From: Microcella indica
Lineage (GTDB): Bacteria > Actinomycetota > Actinomycetes > Actinomycetales > Microbacteriaceae
NCBI RefSeq assembly: GCF_013414345.1
Contig: NZ_CP058670.1
Location: forward strand, 1,674,001 to 1,738,000
Length of the DNA stretch: 64,000 nt
Direction: 5' to 3'
Positions 16,132 to 25,103 of the stretch are shown here, piece by piece; position 1 is the first letter of the stretch, and each line of letters begins with the position of its first letter. Below the pieces are notes generated by a model that saw nothing but the letters and a program-made list of their open reading frames with translations, was not told where the DNA came from and did not search any database. The position numbers and the translations under genes are program-made.

Positions 16132-17805
16132 ATGACCACCATGACAATGCTCGCGCCGCCCAAGCGCAAGCCCGCGGACGTGGCCGCGCCGGCCGTCCTG
16201 GCCGCGCACGCGGACGTGGCCGCGCACGCCGACGTTGCAGGTGCCGGCGCAGGTGCCGGTGCCGGCGCAGGTGCCGGTGCCGGCGCAGGTGCCGGTGCCG
16301 GTACCTGCGCCGGTGCATCCCAGGCTCCTCGCCCGTCCCCGGCATCGGGTGCGCAGGACGTCACCGGCGCGATGGACCGAACGATCGCGCACGACGTCAC
16401 CGGCGCGCTCACCGCCGCCGTGGATGCTCTCTCCAGCGTTCCCCGAGACCTCGAGCCGTATCGCGCCCTCGATGACGACAAGCTCGTGCGCCTCACGCGT
16501 CTCGCGGCCGACGAGGTGCGCCTGGCGCAACTGCACGTCTCGCTTCTCGCCGGAGAGATCGCCCGACGCTCCGCACCCGAGCTCGGCCACGCAGGTCTCG
16601 CGCAGCGCACCGGGCACCGCACGCCCGAGGAGATGGTGCGCGTCACGACCGGCACCCGCGTCGCCGATGCCCGCACCGCCGTCCGCGTCGGCACGACGGT
16701 CGGCGCCGAAACGCCCACACCGCTGGGCGACGCCGTCTTGTCAGGTCGCGTCAGTGTCGCCGTCGCCGACGCCGTACGCACCGGCCTCGGCCGGCCGACC
16801 AGCACGATGAGCGAGACCGATCTCGACGCGGCCGCCGAACGTCTTCTGCCCCGACTGGACGGGCTCGACGCCGACCGCGCCGCACGCGAGGCACGCACCG
16901 TGCGCGACGCACTCGACCTCGACGGCATCGCCGACCGCGAAGAAGCACGCCGACAGCAGCGCTCCTTCCGACTCGGCCGCCGACCCGACGGCATGGGCTA
17001 CGCCCACTGGATCCTCGACCCCGAATCCTTCGCCCTCGTCAGCGACGTCTACGACCGCATCACCTCACCCCGACGCCACGAGCCGCGATTCCAGAGCGAC
17101 ACCGAGCGAGAACATGATGCCCAGGAGGCCGCGCATCCCGCCTTCGACGACGACCGCACCCCCCAGCAGCGCGCCAGCGACACCATCGCCGAACTCCTTC
17201 GCCAGGGAGCCGCCGCCGACACCAGCCAACTCCTCGGCGACGAACCGGTCGGGGTGCGCATGATCATCGCCGCCCGCACCCTCGAGGAGCGCCGCGGCCA
17301 AGGCTGGATCGAAGGCCACCCCGACGCCATCTCCGTCGCCACCATCGAGCGCCGCGCGTGCACCGCCGGCACCATCACCCTCACCGTCGACGGACACCCC
17401 GACAACGCCGGCCAACCCCTCAACCTCGGCCGCGAACGCCGCCTGTTCACCCGCGCACAACGCCTCGCCCTCGCCGCCCGCGACGGCGGCTGCCGCTGGC
17501 CCGGCTGCCAACGCCCACCCTCCTGGTGCGAAGCCCACCACATCCACCACTGGCACCGCGACCACGGCACCACCGACATCGCCGACGGAATCCTCCTCTG
17601 CCGCCACCACCACCTCCTCGCCCACAACAACGGATGGGAAATCGAACGCGCCGGCCCCACCTACCGACTCATCCCACCACCAGGCCCACCCCACAGCCCG
17701 CCCGGCGATCTTCGAAGAGACACGCCCGCTGAGCCGATCGACATGCCCAGCCGCAGCCCCGCACTGCAGGACGCCCTCCGTGCCTCAGCACCGGCGCGCG
17801 CATAA
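16132..17805 (+). CDS. DUF222 / HNH endonuclease-domain protein (13E12 family)
   Basis: A 557-residue protein. The N-terminus has a Gly-Ala dipeptide tract (about residues 37-57) encoded by an 18-bp repeat. A helical DUF222 domain follows (about residues 90-430). At the C-terminus there is an HNH nuclease motif from about residue 454: CRWPGCQRPPSWCEAHHIHHW, then ADGILLCRHHHLLAHNNGWEI, with both zinc Cys pairs and the His/Asn/His residues. The start is the ATG at 16132 with GGGAGG upstream. An SOS-like box lies 39 bases upstream. These multi-copy actinobacterial proteins are probable DNA nucleases of unclear role. A second, diverged copy is at 55896-57197. Confidence 0.88.
   Translation: MTTMTMLAPPKRKPADVAAPAVLAAHADVAAHADVAGAGAGAGAGAGAGAGAGAGAGTCAGASQAPRPSPASGAQDVTGAMDRTIAHDVTGALTAAVDALSSVPRDLEPYRALDDDKLVRLTRLAADEVRLAQLHVSLLAGEIARRSAPELGHAGLAQRTGHRTPEEMVRVTTGTRVADARTAVRVGTTVGAETPTPLGDAVLSGRVSVAVADAVRTGLGRPTSTMSETDLDAAAERLLPRLDGLDADRAAREARTVRDALDLDGIADREEARRQQRSFRLGRRPDGMGYAHWILDPESFALVSDVYDRITSPRRHEPRFQSDTEREHDAQEAAHPAFDDDRTPQQRASDTIAELLRQGAAADTSQLLGDEPVGVRMIIAARTLEERRGQGWIEGHPDAISVATIERRACTAGTITLTVDGHPDNAGQPLNLGRERRLFTRAQRLALAARDGGCRWPGCQRPPSWCEAHHIHHWHRDHGTTDIADGILLCRHHHLLAHNNGWEIERAGPTYRLIPPPGPPHSPPGDLRRDTPAEPIDMPSRSPALQDALRASAPARA
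16240..16302 (+). repeat. 18-bp in-frame repeat tract encoding (Gly-Ala)n
   Basis: GGTGCCGGTGCCGGCGCA occurs twice in full (16252-16269, 16270-16287) with a 12-base partial before and a partial after. It codes for Gly-Ala repeats, so copy-number change would keep the frame. Confidence 0.8.
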
Positions 17806-17818
17806 ACTCGGTCGCACT

Positions 17819-18091
17819 ATGGCTGTGCTCATCGACGACCCCATCTGGCCCGCCCACGGGCGGCTCTGGGGGCACCTCGTGAGCGACACATCCCTCGACG
17901 AGCTGCACGCGTTCGCGCGCGACGCCGGCATACCCGAGCGCGGGTTCGACCACGACCACTACGACTACCCCGACGAACGCCGCGACGCCCTCATCGCCCA
18001 AGGTGCTGTGCCCGTCACCGGCAAAGAGCTCGTCGCCCGCCTCACCGCCTCCGGCCTGCGGGTGAGCCAGCGCCAGAAGCGCGGGCTCTGA
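17819..18091 (+). CDS. DUF4031 domain protein
   Basis: A 90-residue cytoplasmic protein beginning MAVLIDDPIWPAHGRLWGHLVSD, with FARDAGIPERGFDHDHYDYP and LVARLTASGLR, the DUF4031 pattern. It is rich in conserved His/Asp, which suggests a metal-binding or nuclease-like role, but the family is uncharacterised. The ATG at 17819 lies 10 bases after a TAAACT hexamer that could be its -10, giving a near-leaderless mRNA. It starts 13 bases after the HNH gene. Confidence 0.85.
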   Translation: MAVLIDDPIWPAHGRLWGHLVSDTSLDELHAFARDAGIPERGFDHDHYDYPDERRDALIAQGAVPVTGKELVARLTASGLRVSQRQKRGL

Positions 18092-18101
18092 CACCATCCC
18101 C

Positions 18102-19658
18102 CTACCAGACCGGCGCGAAGCCCTCGAGGCTGCGCACGAGCGCACCCGTCTCGATGTCGATGATCTGCAGGGTGATCGACGTCGGGCGCGGATTGACCCG
18201 GCGACCGTCGGGGTCGGCGTCCTCGACCGACGGCGTCACCTCGATCGCCACGTACTGGTCGTTGGGCGACACCGACAGTGCGCCGATGCTGCCACGGTCG
18301 TCGATCGTGCGCGCTAGCTGCCGCGACTCCCCCGAACCGTCGTCGACGACGACAACGATCGCGAACGACCCACCGGACGCGTCGGGCACGGCCACCTTCT
18401 GCACCCAGCGCTCATCGCTCAGCAGCACCGTCTCACCGCCGAACACCACCTCTCCCTCGAACAAGGACGGGTTCAGGCGTGTCTCCTCCCCCGACTCGAG
18501 GTCGAGGAACAGCCCGCCGAACGAATCCGACCCGCTCACGCGCGTGCCATCCGTGGAGAGGTTCCACACCGTCGGCAACTGATCCACGGGCAATACCAGC
18601 TCGGGCGCGAGCAGGTCGATGCGCAGGAGCGACTGGTCGAGGGCGTGCACGAGCAGGCTCGATCCGCCGGGCAGGAATGCCGCGTCGAGCGCTCGCACCG
18701 GCTCGCCGTCGAGACCCTCCAGCAGCCTCACCTCCCGATCCCCCGCCAGATCGACGTACGCGAGCGCACTCGAGAACTGCGGCGTGCCCTCGTCGACGAC
18801 CTCGGTGAGCACGAGCCCGAGCAGCGTGCCCTCCTGCGGTGCGATGATGCGATCGACTCGGGCCCCCTCGGGCAGGCGCACGGTCTCCGCATCCCCCGAC
18901 TCGGTCAGCACCGACTCGAGAACGCTCGCACCGGTGCCGGGGGCGGAGGCGTCCGAGGCCGCGTCGGACGAACCGGTCCCGCCCGCCCCGGCATCGCGCG
19001 CGACGACGAGCACGCCCTCGACCGGCGCGAAAGCCTGGATGCCCGGCGCAGCGTGCACGACCTCGCCGCGACCCGTGCCGCTCACCTCGGCGCGCAGAAT
19101 CTCGTCCTGCGTCTCTCCGCGGTCCAGGTACAGCACGCTCGCGCCCGCGGTCTCGAAAGCATGCGAGAACGTCGACACAGCATCGCGGCTGCGCGCCGCG
19201 ACGTCGCTCACCGTGACCGTGTACTCGGTGTCGTAGCGCAGGCGCTCGTCGAATTGCACGACCAGCAGGTCGTCCTGCACCGTGACCGTCACGTCGGTCT
19301 GCGGAGAGACCGCCACCTGCGAGGCATCGACGTCGCGCAGCGGCTGATTGGCGAACATGCGCAGCTGCTGACCGGACTGCTCCGTCGCCCGCTGCGGGTC
19401 GACCTGCGCGGTCGTGAGCTTCGGGCCCTGCAGCGCACCCAGCAGGAGAAACACCGCGGCAACCGCTCCGAGCACACCGGAGACGATCCAGAACGTGCGC
19501 TGGAAGCGCTGCAGCTCGCGCTGCTCACGCAGCCGACGGCCCGCCTCGGCCGCGCGGCGCGTACCCTCGCCCTCCGGGTGCACGCCGCCGTGCCGCGTCG
19601 GTTCGCCCTGCCCGTCGGGGTGGCGCGGTTCGCCCTGCTCAGAAGAGGTAGGGCTCAC
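18102..19658 (-). CDS. Membrane-anchored protein with a large repeat-rich exterior domain
   Basis: A 518-residue protein of unknown function. A charged N-terminus (about 50 residues, RRAAEAGRRLREQRELQRFQR) precedes one hydrophobic helix (FWIVSGVLGAVAAVFLLLGAL). About 430 residues follow outside the membrane, with repeated strand patterns such as LAYVDLAGDREVRLLEG and LLRIDLLAPELVLPVDQL that look like beta-propeller blades, and a C-terminal VSPNDQYVAIEV segment typical of such repeats. The GTG start overlaps the DUF1980 gene end by 20 bases, so it belongs to the three-gene permease operon. Confidence 0.75.
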   Translation of the reverse strand: MSPTSSEQGEPRHPDGQGEPTRHGGVHPEGEGTRRAAEAGRRLREQRELQRFQRTFWIVSGVLGAVAAVFLLLGALQGPKLTTAQVDPQRATEQSGQQLRMFANQPLRDVDASQVAVSPQTDVTVTVQDDLLVVQFDERLRYDTEYTVTVSDVAARSRDAVSTFSHAFETAGASVLYLDRGETQDEILRAEVSGTGRGEVVHAAPGIQAFAPVEGVLVVARDAGAGGTGSSDAASDASAPGTGASVLESVLTESGDAETVRLPEGARVDRIIAPQEGTLLGLVLTEVVDEGTPQFSSALAYVDLAGDREVRLLEGLDGEPVRALDAAFLPGGSSLLVHALDQSLLRIDLLAPELVLPVDQLPTVWNLSTDGTRVSGSDSFGGLFLDLESGEETRLNPSLFEGEVVFGGETVLLSDERWVQKVAVPDASGGSFAIVVVVDDGSGESRQLARTIDDRGSIGALSVSPNDQYVAIEVTPSVEDADPDGRRVNPRPTSITLQIIDIETGALVRSLEGFAPVW

Positions 19659-20391
19659 GCGGCTGCTCCACAGAGTCGACGGTGTCGGGGATCACGGCCA
19701 CCGGCTGCAGGCTGCTCGAGCTCGGATTGCTCGCGAACTCCCCCGAGACGCTCACCCAGCTGTCTGGCTCGAACGTCGCAGCCCAGTCGGGCAGGTGCAC
19801 GGGCACCCCGAGCGGCTGGGCGTCCACCGCACAGCAGGTCACGACGAAGCGCGAGACGTAGAACACGTTCTCGGGGTCGTCCTCGTCGGCGATGACGAAA
19901 CCGACGAGGTCGGTGACGGGCTTGTCGGCGAAGAACGACAGGTCGCTCGTCTGCCGCAGAATGGCGGCCCACTCCCGCACCGTGAATCGTGCGATCGACG
20001 CCTCATCGGCGGTCGCGGCCGCCGCGAGGCTCTCCTCGTCGCCCCCCGCGGTCGCGTTCATCTCCCTCTGGTCGGCCGTCGCCGTGCTGAGCGACGCCGG
20101 CGGCACGAGCACCATGCCGAGCGTGAAGAGCCCCGCGACGGCGGCCGCGGTGAGCCCGAGCGCGCGCTGCGAGCGGCGCGGTGGCGGAGCATCCTCGTCA
20201 TCGTGATCGCGCCGCCCGACGACGGAGGCGACGGCGAGGACGACCGCGATGATCGACATCGTCACCGTGAAGACGTTGTACCGCGGGTGGATGTAGAGAG
20301 CCAGCTGGCCGGTGACCGCGAGCCACAGGGTGATCGCGGCCATCGTGCCGATGATCGCAACCCCGCGCCAGCGCTGCACGCTACGCCACAT
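19639..20391 (-). CDS. DUF1980 / TIGR03943 family protein (YcgQ-like)
   Basis: A 250-residue protein with two N-terminal membrane helices (IIGTMAAITLWLAVTGQLALY and FTVTMSIIAVVLAVASVVG) and a third near residue 90. A C-terminal soluble domain contains VSRFVVTCCAVDAQPLGVPVHLP. The Cys pair and this domain are typical of the family that partners DUF318 permeases. It overlaps the permease gene by 11 bases. Substrate is unknown; metal transport has been suggested for this pair in other bacteria but is not shown here. Confidence 0.85.
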   Translation of the reverse strand: MWRSVQRWRGVAIIGTMAAITLWLAVTGQLALYIHPRYNVFTVTMSIIAVVLAVASVVGRRDHDDEDAPPPRRSQRALGLTAAAVAGLFTLGMVLVPPASLSTATADQREMNATAGGDEESLAAAATADEASIARFTVREWAAILRQTSDLSFFADKPVTDLVGFVIADEDDPENVFYVSRFVVTCCAVDAQPLGVPVHLPDWAATFEPDSWVSVSGEFASNPSSSSLQPVAVIPDTVDSVEQPREPYLF

Positions 20392-21484
20392 AGTTCACCA
20401 CCAGACCGAGCCCCGCACTCATGAGCGCCACGATCGTCGTCAGCTGCACGAGCGTGCGCGTGGAGTACGTGGTGCGCATGAGGGCGAGCATCTTGATGTC
20501 GACGATGGGCCCGAAGACGAGGAACGCGACGATCGAGCCGGGCAGGAACGTGGAGGCGAACGGCAGGATGAAGAACGAGTCGACGTTGGCGCAGATGGAG
20601 ATGACGAAGGCGAGCACCATCATCGCGAGCATGCTCAGCAGCGGGTCGCTGCCGAGGGAGACGAGCACCTCGCGGGGCACGAGCACCTGGATGCCGCCAG
20701 CGACGAGGGAGCCGATCACGAGGGCCGGCATGAGGATGCTCGACTCGCGCACGAACAGGTCGAGAGTCTGATCACGCCGACTATGGGTGTGGCCGTGGCC
20801 GTCGTCGAGCCGGCATTGCTCAGCGAAGCGGCCGCTCAGCAGGGAGTGCGGGTCGGGGTGCTTGCTGAACAGCCAGCCGAGCACGTTCGCGATGAGGAAG
20901 CCGCCGAGGAGGCGCGCGACGAGGATGCCGTCGTCGAAGCCGAACGCCTGGTGCGTGGTGATGATCGTCACCGGGTTGAGGATGGGGGCGGCGACGAGGA
21001 ACGTCATCGACTCGGGGATCGTGAAACCGCGCCGCACGAGTCCGCGCGCGAGCGGCACGTTGCCGCACTCGCACACGGGCAGGAACATGCCGAAGAGCGA
21101 GATGACGGCCCGGCGCCCCCACGGGTTGCGGGGCAGGATGCGCAGCAGCCAGGCTTCCGGAATCCACACCTGCACGAGGATCGACAGGGCGATGCCGAGC
21201 ACGATGAACGGCAGCGACTCCACGACGACGCTCGTGGAGAGCGTCAGCAGATCCTGCACCGGGTTCGGCAGGCCCCACGGGCCTGCCTCGGCGGTGAGGG
21301 AGCGCAGCGCGACCATGGTGACGAGCACGCCGACCCCGCCGACGAGCCACAGGTAGTGCGCGGGCCGACGTCGCGGCCCCGCCATGGCGTGGTCGTGGCC
21401 CGCGTGGTCACGGCCCGCGCGGTCGGACCCGCCGCCGTCGTGCGGGCCCGGCGCGCGCGCAGAGTCGAGGGAGGGTGAGCTCAC
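20381..21484 (-). CDS. DUF318 family permease (YcgR/YraQ-like)
   Basis: A 367-residue inner-membrane permease with about eight to ten helices. Family features include CECGNVPLARGLVRRGF, AAPILNPVTIITTHQAF and a late FILPFASTFLPGSIVAFLVFGPIVDIKM. It has a His-rich N-terminal cytoplasmic segment (HDGGGSDRAGRDHAGHDHA) and a His-rich loop (DDGHGHTHSRRDQ), which suggest metal binding. The start is GTG. It heads an overlapping operon with DUF1980 and the anchored beta-rich protein. Related ArsP-type permeases export organoarsenicals, so the substrate is open. Confidence 0.85.
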   Translation of the reverse strand: MSSPSLDSARAPGPHDGGGSDRAGRDHAGHDHAMAGPRRRPAHYLWLVGGVGVLVTMVALRSLTAEAGPWGLPNPVQDLLTLSTSVVVESLPFIVLGIALSILVQVWIPEAWLLRILPRNPWGRRAVISLFGMFLPVCECGNVPLARGLVRRGFTIPESMTFLVAAPILNPVTIITTHQAFGFDDGILVARLLGGFLIANVLGWLFSKHPDPHSLLSGRFAEQCRLDDGHGHTHSRRDQTLDLFVRESSILMPALVIGSLVAGGIQVLVPREVLVSLGSDPLLSMLAMMVLAFVISICANVDSFFILPFASTFLPGSIVAFLVFGPIVDIKMLALMRTTYSTRTLVQLTTIVALMSAGLGLVVNYVA

Positions 21485-21542
21485 GCGGTCATCCTAGGCG
21501 CGCTCGATCAGTGCATCCTCGACCACGCCGAGTCCCCGACCA

Positions 21543-24083
21543 CTAGCCGGATGCTGCGCCGTCACCGCCGGAGCGCTCCGCCTCGCTCGTGCCCGCCGTG
21601 ATGGTGCCCGTCGTGGCGCGACGCGAGCCGCGCTTGCGGGTGCCGGGTGCGGGCGGCTCGGGAAGCGACTCGAGCACCGAGCCGAGCAGCTGCCGGGCGG
21701 CGTCCGGGTCGATCGCGGGGCGCGCACGCTCGGGCTTCTTCGTGAGCGGGATGTCGAGGATCGCCGCGGCCTCCTCGACCGCCGCCGGACTCGGTTCGAC
21801 GACGCCGGACTCGGTGACGCCGGACTCGGACGCAGCCGACCCATCGGCGCCGGACGAGATCGGCTTGACGACACCGGTCTTCTCGGCCGCACCCGTTGCG
21901 GGCGCGTCGTGGTGCACCGTCTTCGCCGCGATCGCCGCGAGCGCCTTGCTGACGTCGTCGGTGATCGCGTGCGTGCCGTTGCCGTTGCCCGACTTCTGCT
22001 GCGAGCTGGAGGACCCGCCGCGACCGCCGGAGGACCCGGAGCCGCCACGACCGCCACCGCTGCCCCCGCGCCGACGACTGTCGCCGCCACCGCCGCCGTC
22101 GTTGCCGCGGTGCTTGACCACGGGGTCGTGATGCAGGATGAGGCCACGGCCGGCGCACACGTCGCAGTTCTCGCTGAAGGTCTCCAGCAGGCCGAGGCCG
22201 AGTCGCTTGCGAGTCATCTGCACGAGGCCGAGGCTCGTGACTTCCGCCACCTGGTGCTTGGTGCGGTCGCGGCTCAAGCACTCCACGAGGCGCCGCAGCA
22301 CGAGGTCGCGGTTCGACTCCAGCACCATGTCGATGAAGTCGACGACGATGATGCCGCCGATGTCGCGCAGCCGCAGCTGGCGCACGATCTCCTCGGCCGC
22401 CTCGAGGTTGTTCTTCGTGACGGTCTCCTCGAGGTTGCCGCCGGAGCCGACGAACTTGCCCGTGTTGACGTCGACGACCGTCATCGCCTCCGTGCGGTCG
22501 ATGACGAGCGAGCCGCCGGAGGGCAGCCACACCTTGCGCTCGAGAGCCTTCTCGATCTGCTCGTTGATGCGGTGCTCGTCGAACGGGTCGACGTCGCCGT
22601 CGTGCTTCTGCACGCGGTCGAGGAGGTCGGGGGCGACGGAGCTGAGGTAGCCGGTGATCGTGGAGTGGGCATCCTCACCGTGGATGATCATGGCGCGGAA
22701 GTCCTCATTGAAGACGTCGCGCACGATCTTGACGAGGAGGTCGGGCTCGCTGTGCAGCATCGCGGGGGCTTGCGCCTTCTCGACCTGCTTGCTGATCTCG
22801 CTCCACTGCTTCGTCAGGCGCTCGACGTCGAGCGTGAGCTGCTCCTCGGTCGCACCTTCGGCCGCCGTGCGCACGATGACGCCGACGTTCTCGGGCAGGA
22901 CCTCCTTGAGGATCTTCTTGAGGCGCGCGCGCTCGGTGTCGGGCAGCTTGCGGCTGATGCCGCTCATGGAGCCGTTGGGCACGTACACGAGGTAGCGGCC
23001 GGGCAGGCTCACCTGGCTCGTGAGCCGGGCGCCCTTGTGGCCGATCGGGTCTTTCGTGACCTGCACGAGCACCTTGTCGCCCGGCTTGAGGGCGAGCTCG
23101 ATGCGGCGCGGCTGGTTCTTCTCGCCTGCCTCGGCAGCGGCATCCCAGTCGACCTCGCCGGAGTACAGCACCGCGTTGCGACCGCGACCGATGTCGACGA
23201 ACGCGGCCTCCATGCTCGGCAGCACGTTCTGCACCTTGCCGAGGTAGACGTTGCCGATGATGCTCGACTCGCTCGAGCGGGCGACGTAGTGCTCGACGAG
23301 CACCTCGTCCTCGAGCACGCCGATCTGAATGCGGTTGTCCTTGGAGCGCACGACCATGACGCGGTCGACGCTCTCGCGGCGCGCGAGGAACTCGGCCTCG
23401 GTGACGACCGCACGGCGGCGGCCGGCGTCGCGACCGTCGCGGCGGCGCTGCTTCTTCGCCTCGAGACGCGTCGAGCCCTTGATGCGCTGCGGCTCGGTGA
23501 TCGGCTCGGGCTGACGGCGCTGGCGGCTGCGCGAGGACCCTCCTTCGCGGCCGTCACGGCCGCCGTCCTCGCGGGAGTCGTCGCGCGAGTCATCGCGCTG
23601 GCCGTCGGCATCCCCGGATGCTCCGCCTCGGCCGCGACGCGAGCGCGAGCGCCGGCGGCTCGAGCCGGAAGGCTCGTCGCTCTCGGGCTCCTCGTCGCGC
23701 ACGCGCCCGCCGCGCAACGGCGCGACGGCCTCGGGCGGCGGCGCGAAGAACAGCAGCGACGTCGTCGACTCGGGCTTGAGCTCGGGGAATGCGGCGCTCT
23801 TCTCGTCGGCCTGCGCCGTGGCGTCGTCGGCACTGGCGTCGTCGGCAGAGTCGGGCTCGGCCTTCTCGGCCGCGGCCTTCTCGGCCGCAGGAGCCTGAGC
23901 TTCCGCCTTCTGCGCTTCCGTCGACTGGGCGGGCGCCTCGACGACAGCCTCCTGCTCGGGCGTCGGCAGCACGTCGGGGCGGCTCGCGCTGCCCGCGTGC
24001 TCCGCCGCCTTCTTCGGGGCTCGGCCGCCGAACAGTCCGGTGCGCTTCTTGGGGGTCTTCTTCGGTGTCTCGTCACTCACCAT
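21543..24083 (-). CDS. rne: Ribonuclease E/G family endoribonuclease
   Basis: An 846-residue RNase E-type enzyme for mRNA decay and rRNA processing. Long disordered arms flank the catalytic core, as in other actinobacteria: an N-terminal one rich in Ala/Glu and Arg/Ser (about residues 1-270), and a C-terminal one with SRRRGGSGGGRGG. The core has the S1 domain (IIGNVYLGKVQNVLPSMEAAF), the DNase I-like catalytic site (DVNTGKFVG and IIVVDFIDM with both Asp), and the zinc link CDVCAGRG. The ATG at 24083 follows GAGGAG at 10 bases; longer upstream openings lack one. Confidence 0.95.
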   Translation of the reverse strand: MVSDETPKKTPKKRTGLFGGRAPKKAAEHAGSASRPDVLPTPEQEAVVEAPAQSTEAQKAEAQAPAAEKAAAEKAEPDSADDASADDATAQADEKSAAFPELKPESTTSLLFFAPPPEAVAPLRGGRVRDEEPESDEPSGSSRRRSRSRRGRGGASGDADGQRDDSRDDSREDGGRDGREGGSSRSRQRRQPEPITEPQRIKGSTRLEAKKQRRRDGRDAGRRRAVVTEAEFLARRESVDRVMVVRSKDNRIQIGVLEDEVLVEHYVARSSESSIIGNVYLGKVQNVLPSMEAAFVDIGRGRNAVLYSGEVDWDAAAEAGEKNQPRRIELALKPGDKVLVQVTKDPIGHKGARLTSQVSLPGRYLVYVPNGSMSGISRKLPDTERARLKKILKEVLPENVGVIVRTAAEGATEEQLTLDVERLTKQWSEISKQVEKAQAPAMLHSEPDLLVKIVRDVFNEDFRAMIIHGEDAHSTITGYLSSVAPDLLDRVQKHDGDVDPFDEHRINEQIEKALERKVWLPSGGSLVIDRTEAMTVVDVNTGKFVGSGGNLEETVTKNNLEAAEEIVRQLRLRDIGGIIVVDFIDMVLESNRDLVLRRLVECLSRDRTKHQVAEVTSLGLVQMTRKRLGLGLLETFSENCDVCAGRGLILHHDPVVKHRGNDGGGGGDSRRRGGSGGGRGGSGSSGGRGGSSSSQQKSGNGNGTHAITDDVSKALAAIAAKTVHHDAPATGAAEKTGVVKPISSGADGSAASESGVTESGVVEPSPAAVEEAAAILDIPLTKKPERARPAIDPDAARQLLGSVLESLPEPPAPGTRKRGSRRATTGTITAGTSEAERSGGDGAASG

Positions 24084-24440
24084 CGCTGGTGCACTCCTCG
24101 CCCGAGGGGGCCGCGCCCCGCCCGGGTACTCTCTCCGCCGCACTCGGCCGGTCAGGGCCTGCGCGGAACTCTCTAAAATTGTGGTGAGCGGGCGCTCCCC
24201 GTTCTCGTCGGGTCGAGCGCTGGCTCCGTGCACTGTCACTGCACTCTCACGCGAAACTGGCTATTCGCTTCCGACCGCGGTATCGGTACCGCGGCACTGG
24301 TCCGGTCATGCCCGGAAAGCTCTGTTGTGGGTCACCGCGAGCGCGGCTGGCGGCGACTGTGACCGATTATCGCATGCGCGGGCCGCTGTCGGGACTTCCG
24401 ACCCGGGTGCGGGCCTCGTGGCGTCGGCGATAATCGTTCG
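24084..24440. other. 357-bp divergent intergenic region, rne leader
   Basis: It holds the rne leader on the minus strand and the VKOR promoter (GATAAT at 24429) on the plus strand. A long rne leader fits the autoregulation known for RNase E in other bacteria, but no specific hairpin was identified. No gene is seen. Confidence 0.5.
24429..24434 (+). promoter_or_regulatory. -10 element GATAAT of the VKOR gene (leaderless)
   Basis: GATAAT is followed by 6 bases and then the GTG start, so the transcript most likely begins at the start codon. Confidence 0.65.
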
Positions 24441-25067
24441 GTGAGCATCCCGCCTGCGACGACCACCGACCGCGACCGGCGCCCGATCGGGTTCGGCATC
24501 TTCCTCATCGTGACCGGCGCGGTCGCCTGGTACGCGGCCATGCAGCTCATCACGGAGCGCGTCGCGCTGCTCATCGACCCCAGCCACGTGCTCAACTGCG
24601 ACGTCAACCCGCTCGTGTCGTGCGGCACCGTCATGGCGTCGCCCGAGGCCTCGCTCTTCGGGTTCCCCAACCCGCTCCTCGGGGTGGCCGGGCTCGTCGC
24701 GCCCATCGCGGTCGGTGTCGCCCTGCTCGCGGGAGCCCGCTTCGCCCGCTGGTTCTGGGCGCTGTTCCTGGGCGGCGTGACGCTCGCCTGGGTGTTCGTG
24801 ATGTGGCTCTTCGGCGAAGCCGTCTACGACATCGGCGCGCTGTGCCCGTGGTGCATGCTCGTATGGCTCATGGTCATCCCGATGTTCTGGTGGTTGCTGA
24901 CCTGGACCCTCTCCACGGGCGTGCTCGCACGCGAGGGCGGCGCGGTGCAGCGCGTGGCGGCGGCCGTGCGGCCCTTCACCTGGACGATCGTGTTCGTCAA
25001 CCTCGCGGGTATCGCGCTCGCGATCCTCGTGCAGTTCCCGACGCTCATCCCCAGCCTGCTGGGCTGA
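24441..25067 (+). CDS. Vitamin K epoxide reductase family protein (VKOR/DsbB-like)
   Basis: A 208-residue membrane protein with about five helices. The VKOR cysteines are present: a loop pair Cys53/Cys61 (CDVNPLVSCG) and the redox-active CPWC at residues 135-138 at the end of a helix. Such proteins pass electrons from exported DsbA-like proteins to quinones and so drive disulfide bond formation outside the cell. Actinobacterial VKOR can be a separate protein, as here, without a thioredoxin domain. The GTG start is leaderless. Confidence 0.92.
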   Translation: MSIPPATTTDRDRRPIGFGIFLIVTGAVAWYAAMQLITERVALLIDPSHVLNCDVNPLVSCGTVMASPEASLFGFPNPLLGVAGLVAPIAVGVALLAGARFARWFWALFLGGVTLAWVFVMWLFGEAVYDIGALCPWCMLVWLMVIPMFWWLLTWTLSTGVLAREGGAVQRVAAAVRPFTWTIVFVNLAGIALAILVQFPTLIPSLLG

Positions 25068-25103
25068 GGAGCGGCGCTCCCGCTAGCGGCGACAGGCCGC
25101 CAC

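Noticed and set aside
16240-16302. The GGTGCC-rich repeats as a CRISPR array or regulatory repeat.
   Set aside because: They are coding, in frame and without spacers, and translate to a Gly-Ala tract.
21485-21542. A Zur-type operator near the DUF318/DUF1980 operon.
   Set aside because: No TGAnAATnATTTTCA-like sequence could be found in the upstream gap, so zinc control was not claimed.
21909-24176. A 755-codon open frame on the plus strand.
   Set aside because: It is antisense to rne and shows no domain; codon-position bias supports the rne strand.
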